Positions 16,886-25,820 of a stretch of 64,000 bases of DNA are shown in pieces. Where the stretch lies: positions 1 to 64,000 of the forward strand of contig NZ_AKKV01000023.1 in assembly GCF_000269865.1 (NCBI RefSeq), read 5' to 3'. Each line of letters begins with the position of its first letter. The first letter of the stretch is position 1. The translations under genes were made by a program, and so were the position numbers. The stretch comes from Fictibacillus macauensis ZFHKF-1. Lineage in GTDB: Bacteria > Bacillota > Bacilli > Bacillales > Fictibacillaceae. The notes beneath the pieces were generated by a model. That model made no database searches and had not been told where the DNA came from. It saw only the letters and a list, made by a program, of their open reading frames with translations.

Positions 16886-17521
16886 CATTCGATACATATA
16901 CCCAACAGACACAATCGTACAAGTAAGCACTAGCAACAGTGAAGGCACGACGACGGCGTGCTGCCAAATAAAATAAGCATTGCCGTACATCCACGGTGCG
17001 TATTCATTCACCTTTGGCAGAAGCGAAGAGCCTAGCAATAGAAACAGCCAAACCGTATAAGCACCTTCCGCCTGTCGTACGCCATCTTGCAAGAGACGTA
17101 AGACCATAATGAGCAGACTTAAGCTTACCCATGCATACACATATGAAAAAATGGTACCGAGCGACAAAGAACCGATTGTGAAACTACCAACAGCTGAAAT
17201 TAGTAGAAAAACCGCACTCCATAGCAGGATGATCTTCCGTTCACGAGCAATCAATGTGGAACGCGATCCCATTCTACCCGTAAATAACGGATACAATACC
17301 GTTCGATCCTCCAGACGGCGCATCACAAACAATGCGCCGAAAACCGTAAAACCAATCCATAGAATCGAATCCATAATTGGCACCCTATTCGTAAACGCAA
17401 TGGCGGCATCAATCGATCCCGCACCTTCATTTTTCCAGATGGAGCCGTCTATCTTTCCTTTTCCGAAAAGCGTCACCGCTCCTAACAGAATCCAGAGCAC
17501 ATCCAATACATACCGCTTCAT
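16865..17521 (-). CDS. Membrane protein, last gene of the ABC array
   Basis: 218 aa with six hydrophobic segments. It overlaps the preceding permease by 4 bases (ATGA), so it is co-translated. Probably an ABC-2-type membrane subunit or an accessory of the transporter; no specific family recognised. Confidence 0.65.
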   Translation of the reverse strand: MKRYVLDVLWILLGAVTLFGKGKIDGSIWKNEGAGSIDAAIAFTNRVPIMDSILWIGFTVFGALFVMRRLEDRTVLYPLFTGRMGSRSTLIARERKIILLWSAVFLLISAVGSFTIGSLSLGTIFSYVYAWVSLSLLIMVLRLLQDGVRQAEGAYTVWLFLLLGSSLLPKVNEYAPWMYGNAYFIWQHAVVVPSLLLVLTCTIVSVGYMYRMKAADWA

Positions 17522-18285
17522 CCTCGTCCCGTCCTTGGCATGACAAGACTGATTCGGTTAATAATCCCATACAAAACAAAGAGTACAAATATCGTATATA
17601 CGGCATTAGCGATTAGAATGAGCACAGCCGACGTTCCGGCAAAATAAGGATTTAGCAAAATTCCTTCTCCGGGGAATAAACCTTTAAACCCTAGTCCACC
17701 TTTAAAAGCCATTAATAAGAAAAAGGATAAAGCATACGGAATGATAAAAGAAAACACGATATTTTTCGTTAAAAACGCAACAAACAAGCCAATCATAGCA
17801 ATAAAAAATAAGCCGAAGAAATCAATAACAAAGTGTGTAAACACAAACAGAGAAGGACTGCTTTTCGACGTTAACAACAGATGATGATCCATTGCCGCAA
17901 ACCCGTTATAACGAACATAGCCGATAATGTAACCCCAAAATACGATACTAACGACAACAAACGTAACTATGCCTAAGATGATCGCAACATATGACCAAAA
18001 TAACGTGTTCCGTTTCTCTAATTTCGAAAGCGCCGACGTTCCTACATAACTCCAAAGCCATTGCGTCAAATCAAACGTTAAAAGAATTACCATAAGCGGC
18101 GCAAAGAAATACATAATAAGCATGGTTCCACTTACTTCAAGCATCCAATCGTTGCTCGACAGCGCCCCTTTGTAATCCATATATGTAGGTCTTGTATTAT
18201 AGGACGCTAGTGCTGTTGCTAGAAACACGAGCAAGAATCGTTTCCATCGTAATTTAATATTGATTAAAAATAACTGTTTGATCAT
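17518..18285 (-). CDS. ABC-2-type permease
   Basis: 255-aa polytopic membrane protein with about six helices. It overlaps the ATPase gene before it and the membrane gene after it by 4 bases each. Unlike the four permeases upstream it lacks the APGL...HGPI motif, so it is a different subunit class. Likely forms a transporter with ATPase A (18282-18920). Confidence 0.7.
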   Translation of the reverse strand: MIKQLFLINIKLRWKRFLLVFLATALASYNTRPTYMDYKGALSSNDWMLEVSGTMLIMYFFAPLMVILLTFDLTQWLWSYVGTSALSKLEKRNTLFWSYVAIILGIVTFVVVSIVFWGYIIGYVRYNGFAAMDHHLLLTSKSSPSLFVFTHFVIDFFGLFFIAMIGLFVAFLTKNIVFSFIIPYALSFFLLMAFKGGLGFKGLFPGEGILLNPYFAGTSAVLILIANAVYTIFVLFVLYGIINRISLVMPRTGRG

Positions 18286-18920
18286 TGTTTCGTAACTTCC
18301 TTTAACGTACCTTCCTCGATTAAATAGACACGATCACACAGTCTAGCAATCTCGTCTTGATGATGTGAAACGATGACTGCACTCGCTCCTTTACTCCGTG
18401 CTTCTAGCAGTACTTCTTCAAAACGCGCACGGCTTTTCTCATCCAACGCATTTGTCGGCTCATCGAGCAACAGCAGCTTCGGTTCTTCCATGAATGCTTG
18501 CACGAGACCTAGTCGTTGATTCATGCCGAGTGAATACGTTTTAACAGGATCTTTTAAATCTGGATCAAGGAAAAAGTGTTTCATCGTTTCCCGAATGCGT
18601 TGTTCATCGATCTTGTTTTGAATACGAGCTAGCATTTTTAAGTTTTCCATCCCAGTTAACCGTTCAATAAAGCGCGGCGTTTCGATTAAAAGTCCAATGT
18701 TGCCAGGAAACTCTCCTATGTTAATCTTTTTACCGTGAACTGTCGTTTCTCCTTGATCGGCATACATTAGTCCAGCAAGCATACGAAGAATCGTCGTTTT
18801 ACCAGAACCGTTACCACCTATGATTCCAACAATCTCGCCTTCTTTAATTTGTAGTGCTACATCCTCCAATACGCGTTTTCCTTTAAAACGTTTTTGTACG
18901 TGATCTAGTGTTGCAATCAT
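18282..18920 (-). CDS. ABC transporter ATPase A
   Basis: 212-aa ABC ATPase: Walker A GGNGSGKTT (35-43), signature SLGMNQR (about 131-137), Walker B LLLLDEPTNALDE and H-loop VSHHQDE. It is about 95% identical by eye to ATPase B (20647-21285). The start at 18920 matches the paralogue and has AAAGGGG upstream; the in-frame extension to 18998 runs into the previous permease. Its ATG overlaps the stop of permease A1. The short form lacks the extra C-terminal domain of BcrA-type ATPases. Confidence 0.88.
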   Translation of the reverse strand: MIATLDHVQKRFKGKRVLEDVALQIKEGEIVGIIGGNGSGKTTILRMLAGLMYADQGETTVHGKKINIGEFPGNIGLLIETPRFIERLTGMENLKMLARIQNKIDEQRIRETMKHFFLDPDLKDPVKTYSLGMNQRLGLVQAFMEEPKLLLLDEPTNALDEKSRARFEEVLLEARSKGASAVIVSHHQDEIARLCDRVYLIEEGTLKEVTKQ

Positions 18921-19696
18921 CGAACAAGCCCCTTTCTTCTTTTTATAGTCATAATGATAAATGTTACAAGCACGATGAGTAGCGATCCGCCGATCCAAGC
19001 GGTAAGGTTATCGATAATAGGCTGATTACTTAGGCCTTTATGGACTAATCCAGCAGATATCCTTTGAAATAGATATTTCTCTCCTATAAAGGCAAGCACA
19101 TAAATGAGCAGAATCGGTGTAATACTAAGGAAGAGAAACGGATAAACAAGGGTTTCCCATCTTCGTTTCGTAATTTGTAAGAATAAAAAAGTGACAGTTG
19201 CGTAAAAGATTGCTTGCAGCCATTGAAAGAAAAAAAGAAGAAGCATCGTTAGAATAGGACCGTGGTGACCTCCTAAACCAGGTGCAATCGTATAAGTATC
19301 CATTGTCCAAGTGTTTCCAGACACAATCATGAGACCAATTAAGGAAAGTACGTCTGCTACGACAATAAATGCAGTGATCATGACTATTATATTGAGGAAA
19401 TTTTGTCTGATAAAACGAGCATAACCTCCCCTAACGATGCTCCAAACTTTTATATCACTAAACCACTGCCTTGCTGTGAGGTCAGATACGAGAATAATAA
19501 TAAATAGAGGTACAATCACACTTAATAGTTCGAAATGTGAAAAAAGAGCAAGAAACAAAAAAGAATTAATACCTGGTTTATAGGGCCCACCGGTCCATAT
19601 TATCGAATGTTCTATACCAGTCATGGTTGCACCTACTGCAAATAGGATGGCTAATATACTAAATAAAAGAGTGTGTTTTTTAAAATAATAATTCAT
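18917..19696 (-). CDS. ABC-2 permease A1
   Basis: 259 aa, six hydrophobic segments, with APGLGGHHGPILTMLLLFFF (about 137-156) and C-terminal KRRKGLVR. Closely related to A2 (22429-23208) and more distantly to B1/B2. The stop codon overlaps the ATG of ATPase A, and its last codons (AAAGGGGCTTGTTCG) provide the ATPase ribosome site. This end-to-start junction recurs through the array. Confidence 0.8.
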   Translation of the reverse strand: MNYYFKKHTLLFSILAILFAVGATMTGIEHSIIWTGGPYKPGINSFLFLALFSHFELLSVIVPLFIIILVSDLTARQWFSDIKVWSIVRGGYARFIRQNFLNIIVMITAFIVVADVLSLIGLMIVSGNTWTMDTYTIAPGLGGHHGPILTMLLLFFFQWLQAIFYATVTFLFLQITKRRWETLVYPFLFLSITPILLIYVLAFIGEKYLFQRISAGLVHKGLSNQPIIDNLTAWIGGSLLIVLVTFIIMTIKRRKGLVR

Positions 19697-19831
19697 TTCA
19701 TCCTCCGCTAAAAAAGACTAAGAAAAGACGGATACCCATAACTTAAATTTACTGAGATTGTCTCCTATCGAAACACTTTTAATAACATACTCACTATTTG
19801 TTATGATGAAGCTGTTATCGAACAAGCCCCT
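19697..19831 (-). other. Decayed junction after permease B1
   Basis: The B1 coding end carries AAAGGGGCTTGTTCGA, the same sequence that elsewhere supplies the ATPase ribosome site and ATG. Here it reads TAACAG instead of TGATTG, so the ATPase start is gone. The remaining about 110 bases before A1 show no gene. Confidence 0.55.
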
Positions 19832-20618
19832 TTCTTCGTTGGTATCGCATAACAACCGGGATGAGTAGAGAGAAAAGAAAAGTAAAGCCCCCTATAGTCA
19901 ATACACTTTTTAGCAGGTAATCCCACTTTGGCTCTCCATAATCACTCACTAAAACACTCCCATATCCCGATAGCGGTTTAACAAATCTGTCAGGAACATC
20001 TAGAAATTCTGGCAATAAGTTATAAGCAAGAATTGGAATCACTATTAGAATGATAAAAGGATAAACCACCGTTTCCCATGTGCGTTTTGTAAATAACGAG
20101 ATTAAAAACGTTCCAGAAGCAAATAAAAGTGCGGTAAATAGTTGCATCAACACAAGAATAACCATTGTGGTGATCGGTCCATAATTTCCATATAATCCTG
20201 GTGCAATCGTGAACGAATGAGAAGTCCAGTTGTTTCCAAGCTGAAACATAAGACCTATTAAAGAAAGAAAGTCTCCGGCAAGTTCAAATAAAATAACACC
20301 ACCAATTACTTTTAAAAAAGTACGTACACAATACTGACGGTAACCTCTGCGAAGTATATTCCATACTTTCATATCACTGTGCCATTCCCGACCCGTTAAT
20401 TCGGATACGAGCACAATTGTTAGAACATTTCTAAGTACAAAGAAGTATTCTCCATCAAAAAAAATATCGTGAAATAATACTGAATTAATTCCAGGCTTAA
20501 AATCAGGGAAATCTATTAATGTCGTGACACCCATATTAAGTTGAATGATACCTGAGACAAAGATCAGTAATAATATAAGAATCGTACGGTTTCTTACCAA
20601 AAATCGTTTTATGTCCAT
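19815..20618 (-). CDS. ABC-2 permease B1
   Basis: 267 aa with six hydrophobic segments; motif APGLYGNYGPITTMVILVLM and C-terminal QRRKGLVR. Intact counterpart of the broken B2. ATG at 20618 (MDIKRFLVRNR) is chosen because TAGGAG lies 9 bases upstream; the ATG three codons earlier would overlap that site. It follows ATPase B by 28 bases, a possible functional pair. Confidence 0.78.
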   Translation of the reverse strand: MDIKRFLVRNRTILILLLIFVSGIIQLNMGVTTLIDFPDFKPGINSVLFHDIFFDGEYFFVLRNVLTIVLVSELTGREWHSDMKVWNILRRGYRQYCVRTFLKVIGGVILFELAGDFLSLIGLMFQLGNNWTSHSFTIAPGLYGNYGPITTMVILVLMQLFTALLFASGTFLISLFTKRTWETVVYPFIILIVIPILAYNLLPEFLDVPDRFVKPLSGYGSVLVSDYGEPKWDYLLKSVLTIGGFTFLFSLLIPVVMRYQRRKGLVR

Positions 20619-20646
20619 TGAGACCATCTCCTAAACTGACATTGAA

Positions 20647-21285
20647 TCATTGCCCCGTCACTTCCTTTAACGTACCTTCTTCAATTAAATAGACGCGATC
20701 ACACAATCTAGCAATCTCATCTTGATGATGCGAAACGATGACAGCACTTGCTCCTTTACTCCGCGCTTCTAGCAGCACTTCCTCAAACCGCTGACGGCTT
20801 TTCTCATCCAACGCATTTGTCGGCTCATCGAGCAACAGGAGCTTCGGTTCTTCCATGAATGCTTGAACGAGGCCAAGTCGTTGATTCATGCCGAGTGAAT
20901 ACGTTTTAACAGGATCTTTTAAATCTGGATCAAGGAAAAAATGTTTCATCGTTTCCCGAATGCGAGGTTCGTCGATTTTGTTTTGAATGCCCGCGAGCAT
21001 TTTTAAGTTTTCCATACCGGTCAGTCGTTCAATAAAGCGCGGCGTTTCAATTAAAAGTCCGATGTTTCCAGGAAACTCTCCTGTATTAATCTTTTTACCG
21101 TGAACTGTCGTTTCTCCTTGATCGGCATACATGAGTCCAGCAAGCATACGAAGAATCGTCGTTTTACCAGATCCATTGCCACCTATGACACCGACAATTT
21201 CCCCTTCTTTAATTTGTAGTGCTACATCCTCCAATACGCGTTTTCCTTTAAAACGTTTTTGTACATGATCTAGTGTCGCGATCAT
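20647..21285 (-). CDS. ABC transporter ATPase B
   Basis: 212 aa, nearly identical to ATPase A, with differences such as Val for Ile at residue 33 and Thr for Ile in the KKIN(T/I)GEF segment. All nucleotide-binding motifs are intact. The bases before its ATG (AGAAAGGGGACTTGTTCG) match the coding end of the permeases with an inserted A. It thus appears to have lost a permease that once preceded it. Confidence 0.88.
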   Translation of the reverse strand: MIATLDHVQKRFKGKRVLEDVALQIKEGEIVGVIGGNGSGKTTILRMLAGLMYADQGETTVHGKKINTGEFPGNIGLLIETPRFIERLTGMENLKMLAGIQNKIDEPRIRETMKHFFLDPDLKDPVKTYSLGMNQRLGLVQAFMEEPKLLLLDEPTNALDEKSRQRFEEVLLEARSKGASAVIVSHHQDEIARLCDRVYLIEEGTLKEVTGQ

Positions 21286-21375
21286 CGAACAAGTCCCCTT
21301 TCTTATTTTTTATAGTGGTGAACCTGATGAATTTTCTATTCTTTTAAAAAACGATTTAACATAAAAACATTGAGT

Positions 21376-21526
21376 GTACTATACGATACAGAACACATGT
21401 TACTCCATTCTCATCGGTCAATCAACAGTATTTGGTAAATCTTCATTTTTTCTTAAGATTCTTAAGAATTTCATCATAAAAACAAAAAACTCGCGAGAAC
21501 AAACAGCGTGTTCTGGCGAGTTTTAT
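21376..21526. repeat. Duplicated upstream region, copy 1
   Basis: About 140 bases nearly identical to 23229-23372, from GTACTA(T/A)ACGATACAG through TTCTTAAGAATTTCATCAT to a GAGAACA hairpin. It includes a CTTAAG-type dyad. Likely a copied promoter/terminator segment that marks the edge of a tandem duplication. Confidence 0.85.
21486..21526. terminator. Terminator in the ABC array
   Basis: AACTCGC-GAGAAC...GTTCT-GGCGAGTTTTA, counterpart of the hairpin at 23332-23372. Confidence 0.7.
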
Positions 21527-21535
21527 TACGTATTT

Positions 21536-21588
21536 CTTTGTAATGCTACACCTTCTTAAATTTGTACATGATCTAGTTTCATAATCAT
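21536..21588 (-). pseudogene. Remnant of a third ATPase gene (C)
   Basis: Directly after the B2 stop, the minus strand reads ATGATTATGAAACTAGATCA, then GTACAA, a TAA, then GTAGCATTACAA. This aligns with the first about 75 bases of ATPases A/B with roughly 27 bases deleted and the rest missing. A dead gene start. Confidence 0.75.
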
Positions 21589-22361
21589 CGAGCAAGCCCC
21601 TTTCTACGTTGGTGTCTCATGACAATCGGTATTAGCAGAACGAAAAGAAGCGTAAATCCTCCTATAGTCATTATAATTTCTAGCAAATGTTTCTTCATTG
21701 AACCTACCGTTTCATACACTAATTTATTAGTAACGTCTGATGGAGTATGGTAGGTCAATCCAACATTCAGTAGAAGAATTGGAAATTAAATTAGAAGGAA
21801 AAAAGGATAAATAATTGTTTCCCAAATGCGTTTTGTAAATAGCGAGATCAATAGTGTACCAAGAGCATAGGTAAGTGAAATAAATAGCTGCATCACTATA
21901 AGAATGAGCATAGTTACGATTGGTCCGTGAGCACCATTTAATCCTGGGGCAATTATTAATGAGTCAAACGTCCATTTGTTACCAAGAAGGATTATAAGGC
22001 TTATCAAAGAAAGTAAAACGCTCGCGAGCTCGAATAAAATCACTCCACCAATGACTGTTAAAAACGTTTCTGTACAAAACGGTCGATAGCCGCCACGGAG
22101 AATACTCCATGTCTTTATATCACTGTGCCATATGCGAGCAATTAATTCAGATACGAGCACAATGATTAGAAGAGCTTTAAGTGTACTAAAATACTCAAAA
22201 GAAGAAAAAATATCGTAAAAGAAAATTGAATTAATTCCGGACTTGTAATAAGGATCGTCAGAAATCGTGTGTCCTATATTAATCTGAATGATACCAAGGA
22301 CAAAAAATAGCAATAATACAATGATTGTACGGTTTCTTACCAAAAAACGTTTTATATCCAT
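21585..22361 (-). pseudogene. ABC-2 permease B2, broken by a nonsense codon
   Basis: Reading from ATG 22361 gives 191 aa related to B1, ending at TAA (21786-21788) after IIYPFFLLI. The same frame continues past it for 66 codons (FPILLLNVGL... to RHQRRKGLAR) and matches the B1 C-terminus. One stop therefore splits an otherwise full 258-codon gene. It could yield a truncated protein, but the loss of the ATPase behind it suggests decay. Confidence 0.85.
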
Positions 22362-22428
22362 TTAAATTGCCCCTATCGATCACATTTTAACAGCATTCAT
22401 GGTACTTATTTTGATGGTGCTGATCCAA

Positions 22429-23208
22429 TCATCGAACAAGTCCCTTTCTTTTCTTTATCGTTAGAATGACGAAAGTCACAAGCATCATGAGTAACGATCC
22501 ACCGATCCAAGCGGTAAGATTATCAATAACAGGCTGATTACTTTGGTTTTTTTGGACTAATACAGCAGTAATACTTGGAAATAGATATTTCTCACTCATA
22601 AAGTCAAGCACATAAACGAGCAGAATCGGTACAACAATAAGGAATAGAAACGGATAAACAATGGTTTCCCAGATTCGTTTCGTAATGAGTAAGAATACAA
22701 AAGTGGCAAATGCATAAAAGATTGCTTGCATCCATTGAAAGAAAAAAAGAAGAAGCATCGTCAGAATAGGACCGTGGTGACCTCCTAAACCAGGTGCAAT
22801 CGTATAAGAATCCATTGTCCAATTGTTTCCATCTACAATCATGAGACCAATTAAAGAAAGTAAATCTCCTACGACAATAAATGCAGTGATCACAAGTATT
22901 ATATTGAGGAAATTTTGTCTAATAAAAGGAGCATAGCCACCCCTAATGATGCTCCAAACTTTCATATCACTAAACCAATGCCGAGCCATGAGGTCAGATA
23001 CGAGAATAATAATAAATAGGGGTATAATCCCACTTAACAGTTCGAAATCTGAAAAAAGAGCAAGAAACAAAAAAGAATTAATGCCCGGTTTATACGGCCC
23101 ACCTGTCCATAAGAGTGAATGTTCCATTCCAGTTACAGCTGCACAAACAGCATATAAAACAACAAGAAAGCTAAAAACAACACGATGCTTGTTCAAATAA
23201 TTTTTCAT
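22429..23208 (-). CDS. ABC-2 permease A2
   Basis: 259 aa, six hydrophobic segments, close paralogue of A1 with the same APGLGGHHGPILTMLLLFFF block. The start at 23208 has AGGGGGATTGTT before it; the in-frame extension to 23274 lies in the duplicated noncoding region. After its RRKGLVR end the expected ATPase ATG survives but leads to only eight codons. First gene of the array in transcription order. Confidence 0.8.
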   Translation of the reverse strand: MKNYLNKHRVVFSFLVVLYAVCAAVTGMEHSLLWTGGPYKPGINSFLFLALFSDFELLSGIIPLFIIILVSDLMARHWFSDMKVWSIIRGGYAPFIRQNFLNIILVITAFIVVGDLLSLIGLMIVDGNNWTMDSYTIAPGLGGHHGPILTMLLLFFFQWMQAIFYAFATFVFLLITKRIWETIVYPFLFLIVVPILLVYVLDFMSEKYLFPSITAVLVQKNQSNQPVIDNLTAWIGGSLLMMLVTFVILTIKKRKGLVR

Positions 23209-23228
23209 AACAATCCCCCTGAAAAAGC

Positions 23229-23372
23229 GTACTAAACGATACAGTACACACGTTACTCCATTCCCTCTAACCAATCAACAGCATTTGGTAATTCTTCACT
23301 TTTTCTTAAGATATCTTAAGAATTTCATCATAAAAAAGCTCACGAGAACAAATGCTTGTTCTCGTAAGCTTC
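23229..23372. repeat. Duplicated upstream region, copy 2
   Basis: Counterpart of 21376-21526. It lies just upstream of permease A2, so probably contains the promoter of the array. It includes TCTTAAGATATCTTAAGA, a palindrome that could be an operator. Confidence 0.85.
23332..23372. terminator. Terminator after the GNAT gene
   Basis: AGCT(C)ACGAGAACAA-ATGC-TTGTTCTCGTAAGCT, adjacent to the stop of the minus-strand acetyltransferase. Confidence 0.75.
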
Positions 23373-23376
23373 ACTG

Positions 23377-23823
23377 TTAGTTTATATATTTTATAACGGC
23401 CATTTCTTGACCAAATCGATCTCCATTATCCACAAAGCCTAAACTAGCATAAAGCTTATGTGCACCTTTATTTAACGGATGATAACCGACGACAATCTTC
23501 TTACAATTCGGTAATTGTTCCATTTGGGCAATCATTAATTTCGTAGCTGCTGTTCCGATTCCTTTGCCTTGAAATTTGTGATCAATCATGATTCTATACA
23601 CCCAATGACTCTCTAATTCTTCTTGAACCATGTTATACATTACAAAACCAACGATTGTTTGTTCCTCATAGATTGCGTAAGCCTTCAAAGTCGGTTCAAA
23701 CTTTGACTGAGCGATTGAGATCGCATTAGATTCAATGTATGGCTCTTGCTCTGGCGAAACCGCTAGTTGGCAGCAATCATACCAATTTTCCTTGTTTACT
23801 TCTACTAGTGTTACAGTTTTCAT
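23377..23823 (-). CDS. GNAT-family N-acetyltransferase (diamine type)
   Basis: 148 aa. The acetyl-CoA loop QGKGIG (about 87-92) follows YRIMIDHKFQ; the C-terminal YASLGF motif is present. Sequence style resembles spermine/spermidine acetyltransferases of bacilli, but substrate is not certain. ATG 23823 has AAAGGGG eight bases upstream. A 17-codon ORF with a very strong ribosome site precedes it by 45 bases. Confidence 0.78.
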   Translation of the reverse strand: MKTVTLVEVNKENWYDCCQLAVSPEQEPYIESNAISIAQSKFEPTLKAYAIYEEQTIVGFVMYNMVQEELESHWVYRIMIDHKFQGKGIGTAATKLMIAQMEQLPNCKKIVVGYHPLNKGAHKLYASLGFVDNGDRFGQEMAVIKYIN

Positions 23824-23868
23824 ACATGTTTCCCCTTTCAAATGTAGGGAAAACGCTTCACACACTGT

Positions 23869-23922
23869 TTAATTCGGCGTAGTCCCCATCAATGTTTTCA
23901 TTCTTTTTGCTTTATTTCTCAT
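23869..23922 (-). CDS. 17-aa small ORF upstream of the acetyltransferase
   Basis: MRNKAKRMKTLMGTTPN with AAAGGAGG seven to eight bases before the ATG. The site quality and position suggest a leader or free peptide, not chance. It is basic with no membrane segment. Function unknown; it may regulate the acetyltransferase gene downstream. Confidence 0.45.
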   Translation of the reverse strand: MRNKAKRMKTLMGTTPN

Positions 23923-24024
23923 ACTGAACGCCTCCTTTAACATTTTTTGTGCTACTTTCCAATTATATTATTACTATTCCTTCGTTTCTCTATAATTAAA
24001 ATAGCACTCGAATAAATCATCTTT

Positions 24025-24840
24025 TTAGACTTCTTTATAAGCATTGTTCAGCCACTCTAAGGCAAAATTCACAGCATCCACTTGTTTAAACAATCTTGCA
24101 TTGGCATGACCAACATTCGCTTTTACTACAGGACAATGTTGTTCAAAGTCTTTTCCTATTTCATCAAAAGCATCATTCGGATCTAATTCAATATCCTGAT
24201 AGGTTTGCCATACGCGCCTGCCATTCTCTAGTATGGGTGAGCTTTGAGTAATTGTTGAAGGCTGATCTACCTGATACTCGGCCAAATGAAAAGATGTGTT
24301 ATTTTCATAAGACACACCTACAAGTAATGAATACGCGTCTAAATCATACATTTTTTGTAACGGCGAATGCACGCCCATTCCGAACGCTAATGCATGGTCA
24401 CATGTAATATGATGTGCATTTTTCCCCCATGCAGCAAAAGAATATTGCGGATGATTACTTCTAATCACTCCTGGGAATTTAAGAAATTGTTCAGCTACGG
24501 TACCAAGTGCATATGTAGGTGTTGTTTGTGAATCAAAGGGCGGCATAGTCTCTCTAATCGTTTCCCACCATTCTTTTGGAACAGACGGCGCGCGCCACGT
24601 ACTAGGATCGGATAAATCCGTAGAATGACTAGGAAAGATAATTGTACCTTCACTCGTCACAACTTCCATCAATGCTTGAATAAAGGCGATTGCTCCCCCT
24701 GAAATCCAACCTATTGATTTTAGAGAAGAATGAACCATAACATTCATTCCCGACTTCAATCCCATATTTCGCAAATCATTTTCTAAACTACCTTGTGTGA
24801 TTGGCGCTTTCGCAGTAAATAAATCTTCTAAAATAGGCAT
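24025..24840 (-). CDS. AAC(3)-family N-acetyltransferase (YokD-like)
   Basis: About 271 aa. Antibiotic_NAT fold motifs: MVHSSLKSIGWISGGAIAFI, GTIIFPSHS, TYALGTVAEQFLKFPGV, SNHPQYSFAAWG, and HSPLQKMYDLDAYSLLVG. The family acetylates aminoglycosides, but chromosomal Bacillus members such as YokD are often of unknown substrate. ATG 24840 (MPILEDLF) has AAAGGA upstream, while the ATG at 24867 has none; spacing is a little long, so the start is uncertain by nine codons. Confidence 0.82.
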   Translation of the reverse strand: MPILEDLFTAKAPITQGSLENDLRNMGLKSGMNVMVHSSLKSIGWISGGAIAFIQALMEVVTSEGTIIFPSHSTDLSDPSTWRAPSVPKEWWETIRETMPPFDSQTTPTYALGTVAEQFLKFPGVIRSNHPQYSFAAWGKNAHHITCDHALAFGMGVHSPLQKMYDLDAYSLLVGVSYENNTSFHLAEYQVDQPSTITQSSPILENGRRVWQTYQDIELDPNDAFDEIGKDFEQHCPVVKANVGHANARLFKQVDAVNFALEWLNNAYKEV

Positions 24841-24921
24841 ATTTGATCTAATCCTTTCTATTTTCATTGATTCATAACGTAGCTGTAGCTCTCTACAAGA
24901 ACATCGCCCACTCTTCTTTCA

Positions 24922-25695
24922 TTATGATTTCGGCGACCTTGGAAAATAAGAAGAATGAACGGATGGTAAACCATCTGCTAAATGTACGAGCTGTTCTTTA
25001 CTTAAATTCCCAGAAAGCATCACTACTTTACCGGAATCAAAATAAAATAAAAACGGATTGTTAAATGTATCGACTGAAAGATACGCTTCTTGTTTTTTAC
25101 TTTTCAATACTATTTCCTTTGCCGGGTCTGTTATTGCTCCGGATCGTTTAAACGTAAAGATGGAAACAATGTTGTTTTTTGTATCACCCAATGTCCACAG
25201 GTGTGCATCCTTATTTACATCCGCTTCTAACTTATCAAATGTCTTCATCGGTAACTGCAAGCCCTCTTCATTGGAATCCCACATATCTTTAGGACGAGGC
25301 CCCATACGTTGTCGAATTATATAGCTAATCTCCCATGTATTCGTTTTTTTCTTTTTCTCATAATAAAAAAAAGCATAGTTATTTTTTCCTTCAGGTGAAT
25401 GAATGGTAAGTATGCTTTGTCTTCCAATTGTCGCTTCTGAAATGATGTCTGCTTTTGTAGGCTTTTTCTTTTCTCCATTTTTAAAATGAACGATCATTTG
25501 ATGAATGATGGATTCAGCAGGAGTTTTTGCAGAAGCTGGCGGATCTCGGTATTCTATCGCTTTTACCTCTGGTTCTGGCGCCTCCTTCTTTGTCGTTTTT
25601 GTAGGTGTTTGCTTTTCTTTGGCAGTTGGTTCTTTTGTCGTACATCCACCTGTCAGTAGGAGTGCTGTACAACATAGAATGGTTATTCTTTTCAT
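24922..25695 (-). CDS. Lipoprotein of unknown function
   Basis: 257 aa. Signal peptide with lipobox-like LTGGC (Cys18), then a Lys/Thr/Pro/Glu-rich linker (20-46) and a soluble domain. The ATG is preceded by GAGGAGAAGG. No catalytic motif recognised. It stands alone on the minus strand. Confidence 0.7.
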   Translation of the reverse strand: MKRITILCCTALLLTGGCTTKEPTAKEKQTPTKTTKKEAPEPEVKAIEYRDPPASAKTPAESIIHQMIVHFKNGEKKKPTKADIISEATIGRQSILTIHSPEGKNNYAFFYYEKKKKTNTWEISYIIRQRMGPRPKDMWDSNEEGLQLPMKTFDKLEADVNKDAHLWTLGDTKNNIVSIFTFKRSGAITDPAKEIVLKSKKQEAYLSVDTFNNPFLFYFDSGKVVMLSGNLSKEQLVHLADGLPSVHSSYFPRSPKS

Positions 25696-25794
25696 TACCG
25701 TCCTTCTCCTCGTCTTAATCTTTTTTTATGCTCTTTTCATTATTCCGCTTCACTAAAAGAAAACCCTTTGTTGGTACTGTTTATAGGGGAACAA

Positions 25795-25820
25795 GAAAAA
25801 GAGAAGCCCTAGCTTCTCTC
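25795..25820 (-). terminator. Terminator
   Basis: AGAGAAG-CTAGGG-CTTCTCT followed by TTTTC on the minus strand, at the end of the 161-aa gene. Confidence 0.65.

Noticed and set aside
24025-24840. Acquired aminoglycoside-resistance gene
   Set aside because: The AAC(3)-like family includes many chromosomal Bacillus proteins without known resistance; no mobile element adjoins it.
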